Positions 22,563 through 33,876 of a stretch of 64,000 nt of DNA are shown here, one piece after another. The first letter of the stretch is position 1. Every line of letters begins with the position of its first letter. The stretch is from NCBI GenBank assembly GCA_030272155.1, contig CP126197.1:2294001-2358000 (forward strand). Direction: 5' to 3'. The position numbers and the translations under genes were made by a program. The DNA comes from Tetradesmus obliquus (taxonomy: Eukaryota > Chlorophyta > Chlorophyceae > Sphaeropleales > Scenedesmaceae). The notes beneath the pieces are model-generated. The model saw only the letters and a program-made list of their open reading frames with translations, made no database searches and was not told where the DNA came from.

Positions 22563-25350
22563 TTGCACACATTTGCACCCTCCACAAGCTCTCCATCTAC
22601 CGTCCCATTCGCTCTGCCAGGTATCCACCCGCTCGACCCTCTCACAGAAGAGGAAGTGAAGGTTGCTGCAGAGTCCTGCAGGCAGCATGCAGCCAGCCTG
22701 GGGCTACCTCCGCTGCGCTTCAACACCATCACCCTGCAGGTGCAGCAGCGGCGGTGCTGGCAGCAGAGCCAATTGTGCTTGGCCTATTTATCATGCTGAT
22801 TGTGCAGCAAGAGTTCCTGTAGTAACAGCTCAACATCCGTCTTGCATGTCAGGTATTCATGAGGAGCCGGCAGTGGGTTTGTGCTGCATCACTTGCAGCA
22901 GCATGTGCCAGCAAGCCGCGTCCTTGCAGGAAACCATGCGCCTGCCACAGTCCCACTGCTTACGCACGTCTCCCGACTGCAAACTGCGCTTGCAGGAGCC
23001 CCCGAAAGAGCAGCAGCTGCTGTTCAGGTCAGGCCGGCTGCACAGCCTGCCCCGGCTAGCTTTCTGCATCCTGCAGATACCCCCAGAGCTGGCAGTTATT
23101 GAAGCACTGGTGGACATGCGAAGCCATGCAGCAGCCGCAGCAGTGGTGTCATGGGTCAAGGTGGGGTGAGGAAAGCAGGAAGCAAGTGTGCACAAACGCC
23201 GAGCAGGTAGCAGCTGCAGCACTTGATGCAGTGGTATGCAGCACTATCGCTGTGGTGTCAAATGTCCCTGCTGTCCCTGCGGACGCGATGAAGCAGCAGC
23301 AGCAGCAGCAGCAGTTGCAGTCCTTACAGTGTGAAGTGTCTGCATACTCCAGGGGCCTAGTGATGGCGGCATCAGCATAGCAAGCTGCCTGCGCTTCAGG
23401 ACTGCACTAAAGAAATGTCTGGCTGGCATCCACGTCACAACGCTGCCAGTGCCTGATGCGCTGCAAGCAGCACCTGCATCTTCGCAGATGGCCTTTCTCT
23501 TGTTTGTTTGTGGGCTGACAGCTGCTTCCGCTCCCCAACGCAACTAGCCATACTCGCCAACCCCCATTCCCATTGTCTGCCATGTGACTGACATGCAGCT
23601 GGATGGAAGCCAGCTGGAGGGCCAGCCCTTGGCCACACCTGACGACTGCCTGCTGGCAGAAGCCATCGCACGCAAGGACCCCCAGGTAATCCAGCACCTA
23701 ACCACCAAAAACATCCGCAGCACCATCACCATCATCACAGGCTGCCGTGCGCTGTTTTCAGAGCGGCATGCCTTGCTTTGACTTTAACACCTGCGCTGCC
23801 TGTCCCGCCAGCCCGCACGCTGACATGTATATTTCCATAAATGCCTGCATGAATGTGCCTGCAGATGCAGGCGCTGGTTGGCGCGCGGGGCATCGGGCTA
23901 GACAGGGCGGCAGGGTGACACATCAACCCTTTTTGACGCTTGTCTGCATGCCTATATCTGGCTATAATGTGCGGCCTGCAGGTGCAGGCGCTGGTTGCTG
24001 CGCGGGGCATCGGCCTAGACAGGGTGGCCTGTGACCCCTGGGCCATCCACGCCTGCCCCAAGGAGTGGCTGGGACGGCGCCTGATGCAGGTGGGTGCGGG
24101 CTGCTATTATAGATAGTCGCTTTGTAAGCCATACAGTATACCTTCCGGCGTCGCCACCGCGCTTCACCCTCTGAGGAGGCGGAAACTAAGGCTTTTGTTG
24201 CGCCTCTATTCAGCACTGGCTGCTGCGCAGCTGAGCCTGTTTGGTATGCTGTTGCCCTGTGCAGCGTAGTAAAATGCGGTAGCCACTGACGTGCAGCTTA
24301 GCATGTTCAGTACTAGCCATTTGACAAATACGCCTTCACATGGCTCTTGCGCTGTGCTAACGTACGTCAAGGGTCCGTCAAGGGTGAAAGCATAACGCCG
24401 TCGTGTGTTACATGCGTCTGCAGGTATTCATGTACTACAAGGCTTGCCCAGATGACAACGAGTACGCACACCCTATGGACTTGTGCCCGGTGGTAGACCT
24501 GTACGCAGGCAAAGTGATACACATTGATGCCTACCCACAGCCGCCAGCTATTCCCATGCGTAGCGCCAACTACCACAGGTGCGCAATAACAATCTGATGC
24601 ACAAGGGTTTATTTCGCTTTTGCAAGCAAACAAACAGCACAAAGTGCTTGCAACAGGCTGATGTGTTGAGTGCGGCAGCCGCAACGTAAATGCTGTGTCA
24701 GCAGGCTGAAGCTGGTGGTGAGCGGTGCAATGATACAGCATGCAACAACACTGGTGTGGTGGCTGCTGTGGCTGCTGCAGGTCACTGCTGGAGAAGCCGT
24801 TCAGGGAGGCGCCGGCACCGCTGCACATCAGCCAGCCGCAGGTAAGGCAGCTGCTACTTCTGAATTGGCTCTTGTTGTGTCGGCACATACCCAAACTTTG
24901 CACACAGCTGAGGGTGCGGCAGCTGCTTGCTGCTGTTTTTGAGACGGCGTTGTCCGTGTTGGCATATGCCTCACTTCTGTACAACTCGTGCACATCAGCC
25001 AGCCACAGGTGACAGGGCTGTCTGCTGCTACTTTTGTTGAGAGAGGATAGTTACATGTGGGCCCTGGCACCATCTTTGATGGTATGAGCCACAATGGGTG
25101 TGAGTGGCCCAGATTACGATGACGTACACCCCACAACTGTACACCGCTAATGTGCGGCAGCTGCTTGCTGCTGAATGTAAGGCGGCTTCGTCTGTGCCGG
25201 CACATGCATCACTCCTTGTGCTGACATGTAAGCGTGCAGCAGCAGCCCGCCGCATTGCCCGGTGTTTGAGTGCTGCGGGATGCATCCCATCAGGTGGCAC
25301 CTTGCCTTTAATGTATGCCTTGCTTCCTGCCATGATCATACTGCTGCTGC

Positions 25351-25411
<61 letters not shown>

Positions 25412-25689
25412 AGGGCCCCAGCTTCAAGGTGGATGGCTGGCACATCAGCTGGCAGAAGTGGGACTTCAGGATAGGTGCGGCCAGCACAGCAGCCGCCAGC
25501 CTGCCAGGCACCTGCAGCCTGCAGCAGCTGCACATTTGTGCTAGGCTACTGCTTTGGGGCACATGGTGACTGTGCTTAGCGTACAAGGGGGCTGCTGCTG
25601 CTGCTGCCGCAGGATTTAAAAGCAGAGAGGGGCTGGTGCTCTACAACCTGCTGCACTCTGATGTTGCGCAACGTAATGTCTTGACCATG

Positions 25690-25721
<32 letters not shown>

Positions 25722-28700
25722 TGGTACTTACCTCAGGCTTCAATGGCAGGGAGGGGCTGGTGCTGTACGACCTGGGCTATGCTGACGGGGACCAGGCGGG
25801 GCGGCGGCGGCCGGTGCTGCACCGCGCCAGCATCGGCGAGATGTGCGTGCCCTACGCTGACCCCAGGTGGGCAGTCAAAAAGAGTATGCACATGCTTGGC
25901 ATGTTGGTTGTTACCACGATGGGTTGCTGTGTGTTTGGCTGTGTGTGCGCAGCATCACGCGTGGAGTGGTGCTTTGCACACACCTCAGACAACTCGCATC
26001 TTGAGGAATAACGTGAGTTGATCACAGCTTGCAGTAGTTGTGTGCACCGCGCCAGCATTGGGGAGATATGTGTGCCCTACGCCGACCCCAGGTGGGAGGC
26101 TGCAAGGTGTTGGCACATGTGTGTAGTGTTACACAATCAGTAACAGAGCTGTGTCTGGTGCAGTCGTTACGTTGCTATATCTTGACGTGCGTGCCCTATG
26201 CGGACCCCAGGTGGGAGGCGGTGGGCTGTAGGCACACGAGTGCAGTGTTACACATGTCAAGCATCTGAGCTAGGCGTGGTGCAGTCGTCCTTTTGTGAAA
26301 GGTGTTGATGTGTGTGCACTGCGCTGACCTCAAGTGGGTGGCGCTGGGCTGTATGCAATCATGCACATGATGTCATGGCCATTGTGTTGTAAGGTGTGTA
26401 TGTATGTGTGTGCATGTGCACGCCTGTGTGTTTGCAGCACGGCGTCAGACTGCTTTATGTGCATGCCTAGCGCTCAAGTGCTGCTGCTGCTGCTGCTGCT
26501 GACTGTGATCATGGCCAGGCCCCCATACATTCGCAAGGCGGCGCTGAATGCGGGTGACTACGGGCTGGGCTTTGCAGCCAAGCACTCCGGGCATGCTCTC
26601 AACATCTGTCACCTGCGGCTGCTTTCTAAATTGAACATGCAGGCCTCCGTACAACCGCAAGGCAGCGCTGGATGCGGGTGACTATGGGCTGGGCTTTGCC
26701 GCAAACAGCTTGGAGCTGGGCTGCGACTGCCTGGGAGACGTGACATACTTCGACGCTGTCGTCAACAACGCAGCTGGTGAGAATGCAGAGGCTGCAACAC
26801 GGCAGAGACATGCTGTACAACCTTAGTCTGAGGGTCTCTTACAGCTGTGTTGCTGTGCATGTCATCAAGAGATCAGCCGCTTGATGTTGGGGGCTTGCGG
26901 CTAGCGGTCCTGTAACTTGTCTCCCCTGCATCTCCCTGCACACATCCTGCACACGCAAAACAGACATTGGCTTGACCTGTGTGCCTGGTTTCTTGATGCT
27001 GATGGTTTTTGTATACTGTGGGTGTCTGCTGCCTGCTGCAGGCGAGCCTGTGGTGATCAAGAATGCGGTATGCCTGCATGAGGAGGACCACGGCCTGCTG
27101 TGGAAGCACCTGGACTACAGGTGGGAGCACCCTGCTTGATACTGTACTGTGAGAACAAACTCCTGATATGTGTCCCATGCAGCGTACCTTCATGCACTGT
27201 GCTGCATTAGTAGAGCCTGTCTCACAGCGTAGACGTCAACATGCAAGGCAGCACTTATGCTGCTGTGGAAGCACCTGGACTACAGGTGGGGCCGCCACAC
27301 GAATCATAACATAACGGTAACATATCCGTGATGATGATAACAACACACAAATGCAGCAGCCAGGCAGCCAGCCAGCCAGTCAGCCTAGACTACATGTGGG
27401 GCGGCCACACGAATCATAACACAACTGTAACATGTCACGTTGATGACCAACAACAACACACAAATGCAGCAGCCAGCCAGCCAGTCAGCCAGCCAGCCAG
27501 CCAGCCACCCTGGACTACTTGTGGGGCGGCCACACAAATCATAACACAACTGTAACATATCCATGATGATGACACCAACAACACACAAATGCAGCAGCCA
27601 GGCAGCCAGGCAGCCAGCTAGCCAGCCAGCCATCCTGGACTACATGTGGGGCGGCCTGCACGGTGTACTGTGCTGCTTCAGTGCTGCCTGGTGTAGTGTG
27701 CCACGGCACAGTGGCTTGCCCCGTTGACGCCTGGTCACGCCGCAAGCACTTGCATACACACATGCGATACGACAAGGCAGCGCTGCTGTTGCTGCAGTGT
27801 GTGTTGGGTGTGATGGGTGTGGCGCCATCCCCACCTGCCGTGCTGCTGTGCCTGCAGGACTGGCTATGCTGAGGTGCGGCGTGGCCGCCGGCTGGTGATC
27901 AGCTTCATCATGACTGCAGTCAAGTGAGCGGCATGCTAGGTTTTAGGTCTCAGGGTGTAGGCTCCAGGTGTTATGGTTTAGGTGTGTAGGTGTGTAAAGG
28001 GCTCTGCCTGGTGGTCAGCTTCGTCAGGACTGCAGTCAAGTGAGCGGCACCAGACACTGTCGGAATTTGGGTGTTGACGTCGGTACTCGGGATATATTCC
28101 GACTGCTTGGCCAGCAGCAACACGGCAGCGACCTGGCAGCAGTGCACTGACTGCAGTGTGTGTTGGGCCAGCATGTGCACGTGCGAGCCTTGTTCAGCTG
28201 ATCGTGAACATCAATGTGGCTGCAGGCAGATCAGCGCAGCAGTTGGTACATGCCATGAACACGTGCAGGGTTGCAGGGCTAGAGGCAGGACACATTCTGT
28301 GTGTTGCCTGCTGGTGCTGATGGATGTTGGTTCAAAGTCCCTATAGATGGTGAACTGGTGCGTGCTTGACAGGCAGTGTTGCAGAACTTCAATGGTAGCT
28401 GTCTCTGCACTACTCACCAGTTGCTGTGCTGCTGCTGCTGCAGTTACGAGTACTGCTTCTACTGGCTGCTGTACCAGGTGTGCTGCTGTGCCTGTGTGGT
28501 GCAGGCTCACTTCAGTGACCTTTGGATGATAGCAAGCAGCTGGGAACTGCCTTTTGCGCCCGGCACCTGCCATGCCCGCAGCATTTTTGGTTGTGCGGTA
28601 CCGTATGCAGCCACTGGCTGCTCGCATTCCAGCTTGCTCGCTGAGCTGTTAGTTTCAAGTTGCTGTTGTCATGTTTTCATGTTGTCGTTATGTCATCTTG

Positions 28701-31700
28701 TCATCTATGCCGTGCAACACGGTACTATCGGCATGGACACTGAGTGAGACGGCACCATCAAACCATCGCTCATGCATCCTGTCCACAAGCCTGCTGTCAC
28801 CTGTTGTCAACTTGTCATTTGTTGTCATTTGTTGTGTTATTTCTGCAGGACGGCACCATCGGCATGGACATCAAGCTCACGGGCATCCTGTCCACCAGCC
28901 TGCTGTCACCAGGGGAGGAGCAGCCCAGCCACGGCATCCTGGTGGGCGCAGGTGATTTACATTTGAATCTGGACCATTGTAAAAAGTAATAAAATCAGAT
29001 TTTGTTTTTACCTGATACCCGATTTGCAGATCAGGTTTTTGATTCAAGCAGGTGATGATTATCATTAAAGTTTGACTTGTCAGTTAGTTTTTCGCTAATC
29101 ATCCATAGCCTGCTGCCAGTGGCACTGTGCTCAAGTCTGCCGAGCTGTAGTGGGAATGTTGCAAAGACAAGCTTACCTTTCTTTTGTCTTTCCGCAGGCG
29201 TGAATGCGGCACACCACCAGCACCTGTTCAGTGCGAGGCTGGACATGGCTGTGGATGATGAAAACGGCGGCAGGAACCTCATCGTCAGCGAGGTGGGAAA
29301 TTCACTACAAAAAGCCTGATGCAGTGAAAATAAATAGCTCAATGCTGCTGCTGCATGTACAGCTGCAGTACTTTTGAGGGTGCTGGTGTGCTCTGCAGCC
29401 ACCCAGGCTACCACAATGTCCCTGCGGCGTAGCATAACCCCTAGCAACAGGGTATGCGCACACTAGACAGACAGTCATACCTAAGCACGAGCACGTCTCC
29501 ATGTCCGTTGACTGCTACCTGCTTTGGCAGCAACATGTTCAGGAGATCCCTTCAGTGCAGCAAAACAGCAATGCAATGCTTGTGCTGTGGTGCTCTCTCC
29601 TGCCGTGCAGCTCAATGCAGTGCAGCAGCCCTCCAGTGCCTTAAATCCAGAAGGCAATGCCTTCAGCTGCACAGAGACAGACCTCACGCGCGTGCACGCC
29701 GCGCAGCGCAACGCAGCGCACGACCTCAACCGCGTGTGGCGCGTCAAGAACCCGGCAAAGCTGCACCCGCACAGGTGAGGGCGCTGATGTCTGCTTGCTG
29801 GCAGCCTTCACACAAACCTGCTATGTTGGTCATCACTGCTGCAGCCTGCCCCCTGCTGCCACATCCACCCGGCCCCAGGGCCGTGCTGCTGGCGCAGGCC
29901 GACAGCGCAGTGGCATGCACTGATTGCAAGGCAGCAGCCCTGTACTGTAGTTATATATAACAGCCCTCTGCCCTGCTGTTGCTGCGGCTGCTGCTGCAAC
30001 CTGCCCACTGCTGCCAACAGCGGCCAGCCAGAGGCCTACCATATCTACCCAGCCCCAGGCCCCTGCCTGCTGGCAGGCTCTTCATGAGCCTCACATGTCG
30101 TGCTCATAACTACTGCTGCCGCCTGCCTCCTGTTGACCGTGCTGCAAACAACAACAGCGGTCAGCCGGTGGCATATCACATCTACCCAGCCCCAGGCCCC
30201 TGCCTGCTGGCGCAGCCGGACAGCGCTGTGGCGCGCACTGCTTGCAGCACTCACATGTGCACGGCTTCGGAAATGCCTGTGATCTTCTAGGTCAAGCAGC
30301 ACAGCTGTACTGTACCCTCTATAAACCCTCTGCTGTGCTGTTTCTGCTGCTGCAACCTGCCCACTGCTGCCAACAGCGGCCAGCAGGTGGCCTGCCACAT
30401 CTGCCCTGCCCCTGGCCCCTGCCTGCTGGCAGGCTCATGATGAGCCTCACATGTCATGCTCATAACCACTGCTGCCGCCTGTCCCCTGCTGCTGCTGCTG
30501 CAAATAAACAGCGGCCAGCCGGTGGCCTACCACATCTACCCGGCCCCAGGGCCGTGCCTGCTGGCGCAGCCTGACAGCGCAGTGGCGCGGCGTGCGCTGT
30601 TCACCACCAAGAACCTTTGGGTGACACCCTACCAGGAAGGGCAACTGTACCCTGCTGGCAAATATGTCTTCCAGAGCTGGCAGGATTCTGGGCTGCGCCA
30701 GTGGACGCAGCAGGTGGGTGCGCCTGGGGTTCTAGCGCTGGAGGTTAGGTTATGGCTAGCAGCAGTGAACAACCACAGCGCTATTCAGTGTTGGGGCGCT
30801 GCATCAGCAGCTGTAGCTGTTGGTGTGTCTTGTGTGCATGCTGTTCACCACGAAGAACCAGTGGGGTGACGCCGTATGAGGAGGGCCAGCTGTACCCTGC
30901 TGGCAAGTATGTGTTCCAGAGCTGGCAGGACGCAGGGCTGCGCCGGTGGACGCAGCAGGTGGGCGGGCGTGGGGCCTTGCATCAGCTGTTGCTTGGACAA
31001 GTATTTGATGGCAGTAGTACAAGCACTGCACGGTTGCACTGATGCAGCAACAGCAGCAGCTACAGCGGGTGCGCTGGCTGAATGCGGGGTGTTGCCTGCT
31101 GGTGTGGCATTGCAAAGCACGTGGATGCTGCAGCATGCAAGTCCTGACTCAACCACGCAACAGCAGCTCAATCCATCAGGCATGCCGTCTACCCATGTAT
31201 GCTGTGTGTGGTTTTGTCTGCTGCTTTGTTGAATACGGCTGCCTACATTGGCTGCTGCTGCTGCTGCTGCCGCTGCTGCTGCAGGACCGCTCGCTGCTGG
31301 GAGCCGACCCCGTCATCTGGCTGACCTTTGGCGTGACCCACTTCGTGCGGCCCGAGGACGCGCCAGTGATGCCCTGCGACCAGGTGTGATGGATGGCAGC
31401 TTTTAAATGCTGCCACAGGTGGCGGCAGCTGCATTGTCATGCCTTAGCTGCTGCATGACACAATGGTGCTTGCATCAGGAATTTTAGGAGTGTAGAAAGG
31501 ACATGGCATGGTGGTAATCTACCCTAACAGCGGCTGCCTGTTCTCTTTGTTCTCGTGCTGTTGCTGTGCTTGTGCCAACGCAGGTTGGGTTCCTCATGAA
31601 GCCATTTGGCTTTTTTGAAAGCAACCCAGCACTGGATGTGCCGCCTGAGGACACTAAGCACAGCAGCAGCAGCAGCAGCAGCAGCAGTGGGGCTGGCGCT

Positions 31701-31805
31701 AGCGTTGCCGGCGATGGCAGCTGCTGTGCTGTCGCACCTGGTGCTGCCAGTGGTGGGGCTGCAGGGGTGCAGGTTGTCACCAGCAACATCAGGTCAAAGC
31801 TGTGA
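22563..31805 (+). CDS. Copper-containing primary amine oxidase
   Basis: It oxidises primary amines to aldehydes with release of NH3 and H2O2, using copper and a topaquinone made from its own Tyr. Eighteen exons: 22563-22739, 22996-23160, 23599-23685, 23982-24089, 24424-24578, 24781-24841, 25414-25474, 25737-25866, 26643-26776, 27042-27120, 27858-27923, 28444-28477, 28849-28951, 29198-29292, 29611-29774, 30512-30713, 31285-31383 and 31584-31805; phases close and give 713 residues, normal for the family. Catalytic base Asp325 lies in ALDAGDYG, the topaquinone Tyr409 in NYEYCFYW (its Asn codon split by an intron), and copper ligands are His460/His462 (HQHLF) and His626 (THFVRPED). The spacing Asp325-Tyr409 matches bacterial enzymes. 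The C-terminus has a short Ser/Ala-rich tail. A localisation signal was not evident. Several exons have partial copies in introns. Confidence 0.96.
23866..23910 (+). repeat. Partial copy of amine oxidase exon 4 start
   Basis: CAGGCGCTGGTTG and on through the GIGLDR-coding bases is repeated upstream of the true exon at 23982, within intron 3. Confidence 0.8.
24955..25015 (+). repeat. Partial copy of amine oxidase exon 6 end with donor
   Basis: Bases coding for LHISQPQ followed by a GT donor (true copy ends at 24841) recur here in intron 6. Confidence 0.65.
25341..25413 (+). repeat. (CTG)n run forming an intron 3' end
   Basis: About 23 CTG units with a few TTG interruptions run directly into TAG and exon 7 at 25414. 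There is no other polypyrimidine tract for this acceptor. Confidence 0.85.
25608..25675 (+). repeat. Partial copy of amine oxidase exon 8 start
   Basis: Coding-like [13 protein letters not shown] here matches [15 protein letters not shown] of the true exon at 25737. It follows (CTG)n and CGCAG, so it keeps an acceptor. Confidence 0.8.
26035..26345 (+). repeat. Three partial copies of amine oxidase exon 8 end with donor
   Basis: [16 protein letters not shown] and its GTGGG donor recur at about 26043-26095 ([16 protein letters not shown]), 26185-26220 (CVPYADPR) and 26300-26345 (degraded). The unit length is about 120 bases, and the copies also share the following intron bases. Confidence 0.85.
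26505..26600 (+). repeat. Partial copy of amine oxidase exon 9 with catalytic Asp changed to Asn
   Basis: [20 protein letters not shown] here matches [20 protein letters not shown] of the true exon at 26643. It has a CAG acceptor in the same phase, but the catalytic-base codon GAT has become AAT and the copy runs on into unrelated sequence. Confidence 0.88.
27240..27660 (+). repeat. Tandem repeat that captured the end of exon 10
   Basis: The exon 10 end (CTGTGGAAGCACCTGGACTA + CAG, donor GTGGG) is copied at about 27258-27285, then shorter forms of the CTGGACTACATGTGGGGCGG type recur three times (about 27385, 27505 and 27630). Between them are CAGC-rich and AATCATAACACAACTGTAAC-like segments, making a minisatellite of 110-125 base units. 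Confidence 0.85.
28000..28050 (+). repeat. Partial copy of amine oxidase exon 11 end with donor
   Basis: [15 protein letters not shown] coding bases with the CAAGTGAGCGGCA donor context match the end of exon 11 (27890-27930). Confidence 0.85.
28705..28805 (+). repeat. Degraded copy of amine oxidase exon 13
   Basis: ACTATCGGCATGGACA and, after an insertion, GCATCCTGTCCACAAGCCTG match the start and middle of exon 13 (28849-28951). The frame is broken by TGA. Confidence 0.75.
29855..30445 (+). repeat. Four upstream partial copies of amine oxidase exon 16
   Basis: The exon 16 start ([20 protein letters not shown]) recurs at about 29865-29925, 30015-30085, 30155-30245 and 30378-30440, most with an AACAG acceptor. 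They vary: one reads [18 protein letters not shown], one [18 protein letters not shown]. They alternate with a shared intron segment containing TGAGCCTCACATGTC. Confidence 0.88.
30835..30965 (+). repeat. Downstream copy of amine oxidase exon 16 end with donor
   Basis: About 120 bases matching [20 protein letters not shown] through WTQQ and the GTGGG donor follow the true exon (which ends at 30713). A one-base difference near 30865 shifts the frame and creates TGA in the continuous reading. Confidence 0.88.
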
Positions 31806-33059
31806 TGCTTGGGCAAGTGGAGAGAGCCTGGCAACTCAATGTGTGATCATTTGGGCAGCAGCATGCTGTAGTACATGTGTGCGGTGATGTGCATGCATGC
31901 AGTGCTGTGTTCTTTGGCAGTGGTGCTGCTTTCTGTTGGCAAAGTCTGTTCTCAAAGCTCACAGCTCTGCACAGGGCAAGCGACCCAGCACATGTGTGAC
32001 TCCAGGAAAATGCACGCACAGCTGAATGCAGCATCATTGTGACCGCAGCAGCAGCAGCAGGAGGAGCAGGCAAAGGAGTGTACAGCATGATGGGTGCTGA
32101 CGCTGCCGCAGCTGGCAGTGCTGTCGAGATTCAGCTTGACGCAATGGTTGCTGCAGCCAGCTACAGTTCATGCATCGTGCGTGGGCAGGGGTGGAGGGTG
32201 TGCAGGCTGTCACTGAAGCACCAATTGCAACTTAAGTCTCGCGCAGCTTGTTGATAATAATGTACACTGTACATACTTTTGTGCAGCTGTCAATGCCGGC
32301 ACGGCATGCCTTACTTCTGATATACAACTGTTGGTCCAATGTTCTGGTGCTGAGGTCAGCCACTGACGTTGACTTTGCGCCTACTTTGTGGTTATTGGGT
32401 GGTTTATGGGTGCTGCTGGCCAGCAAAGGACAGGCAGATATACAAGTCTTATTTCAAAGACGGCTCATGCGCTTTCCACCCAAATCTCTGATTGGTGCAG
32501 CTTGCGCAGTTTCATTGTTTCAGAACATTGGTGTTGAGTGCCTTCTGTTTTACAGTTTAACAGGCTGCAAGTGCAAAGCTGTGATACAAATGAACTCTAC
32601 GGATTCCTGGTGATCTCATGCTGATCGGTGGCTCACCCCATCATGAAACTGACATGATGCTCTGCCAACTGCGTGTGACCTGCCAGGCTGGCATGTCGGA
32701 CGATGCGTGCGCAGGTCGACTGCCAAGGCAGCAAGCATGTTGGTGTTCTGCGGTACGTGACTTGATGTGGTATTAATGTTGTTTTGCGTGGTTTTACTGG
32801 CATCGAGGTGCCAGACAGCCGTTCGAGCATGATTCGTGCTGACGGATGGGCGGCACCTGTCTGCAGCTCAACTCCACGCACATGTAACGGCCGTTACGCG
32901 GAAACCTTGGAGCCATGCATGACAGGTCGATCCACCAGCATAAAGCCTCCTACACTCTCAAATTGCGTGATCTATCGCTTTGTTTCCTTTTCCATTATTC
33001 AGCACACAGCAGCAGTACATCTACGCGCTGGGCGCATCTGAAACCCCCGAGTTGCAAAC
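31806..33059. other. Region between amine oxidase and FAS1 genes
   Basis: No gene recognised. It should hold the amine oxidase 3' UTR and the FAS1 promoter. No TGTAA was seen close behind the stop at 31805; the first is near 32884. A near-palindrome, ATGTACACTGTACAT, lies at about 32261-32275. Confidence 0.4.
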
Positions 33060-33842
33060 ATGCGTGCGATCGCTCTGTGCCTCGCTGCCAGCGTATTGCT
33101 GTGCCTGGTAGCATCCTCAGCTTCCGCAAGGCAGCTGAGGCAGGAAGCCAACACGCCACCCTCTCCGGCAGCAAACGAGGTGCCCCCATCAACAACAGCG
33201 CCCGCTAGCCCTGCAGCCACGGAGGTCAGCCCAAGCCCCGTAGTACCGGCAGCAAACGAAGTATCTCCTAGCCCAGTAGTTGCTGTGGTGGTTCCCAATG
33301 CAGCGGTAGTCCCCGACAACGCCACAGCAAACGGCACTGCACCCAACGCAGCAGCAGCCAACACAGCAGCAGCATCCCCAGCGCCTGCAGCCAATGAGAC
33401 AAGCGCCGCACCAACTGAGGCATCCCCCAGCCCTGCAGTTGCCAATGCTGTGGTGGTGCCTGCTGCTGTGATTGTTGCGAACGACACTGCTGCCAACGCA
33501 ACCAATGCAACTGCACCAGCAGCTGGTGCTGCAGCCCCTGGTGCTGAAGCCGCTAACACCACAGGCAATGCCACTGCTACCTTCCCGTCTCTGGCAGATG
33601 CCATCAACGCTGCCAACACCACAGCAGCAGGTAACAATCACAGCCAGGCATTGTGATGGCAAGTTTGAAGATCCTTTGTTCATGTTGGATAAGATCCCTG
33701 TTGATCTGGCATCTGTTGGCATCATGCTGTGCTGCAGATCTGATTTCTGCTGATCCCGCATGTGCTGGCATGATGCTCAACTGCTGCTTAGTATCTACTG
33801 CTAATTCATACCTCTCACACAGCCGCACTCCGCTGCTGCTGC

Positions 33843-33876
<34 letters not shown>

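Noticed and set aside
25341..25413. Triplet run considered as a coding poly-Leu or poly-Ala segment
   Set aside because: The run ends at an acceptor whose phase fits the amine oxidase; conserved residues begin only after it.
26035..28805. Repeated amine oxidase segments considered as a second, tandem amine oxidase gene
   Set aside because: Each copy is only an exon edge and the full set of exons occurs once, in order, with closing phases.
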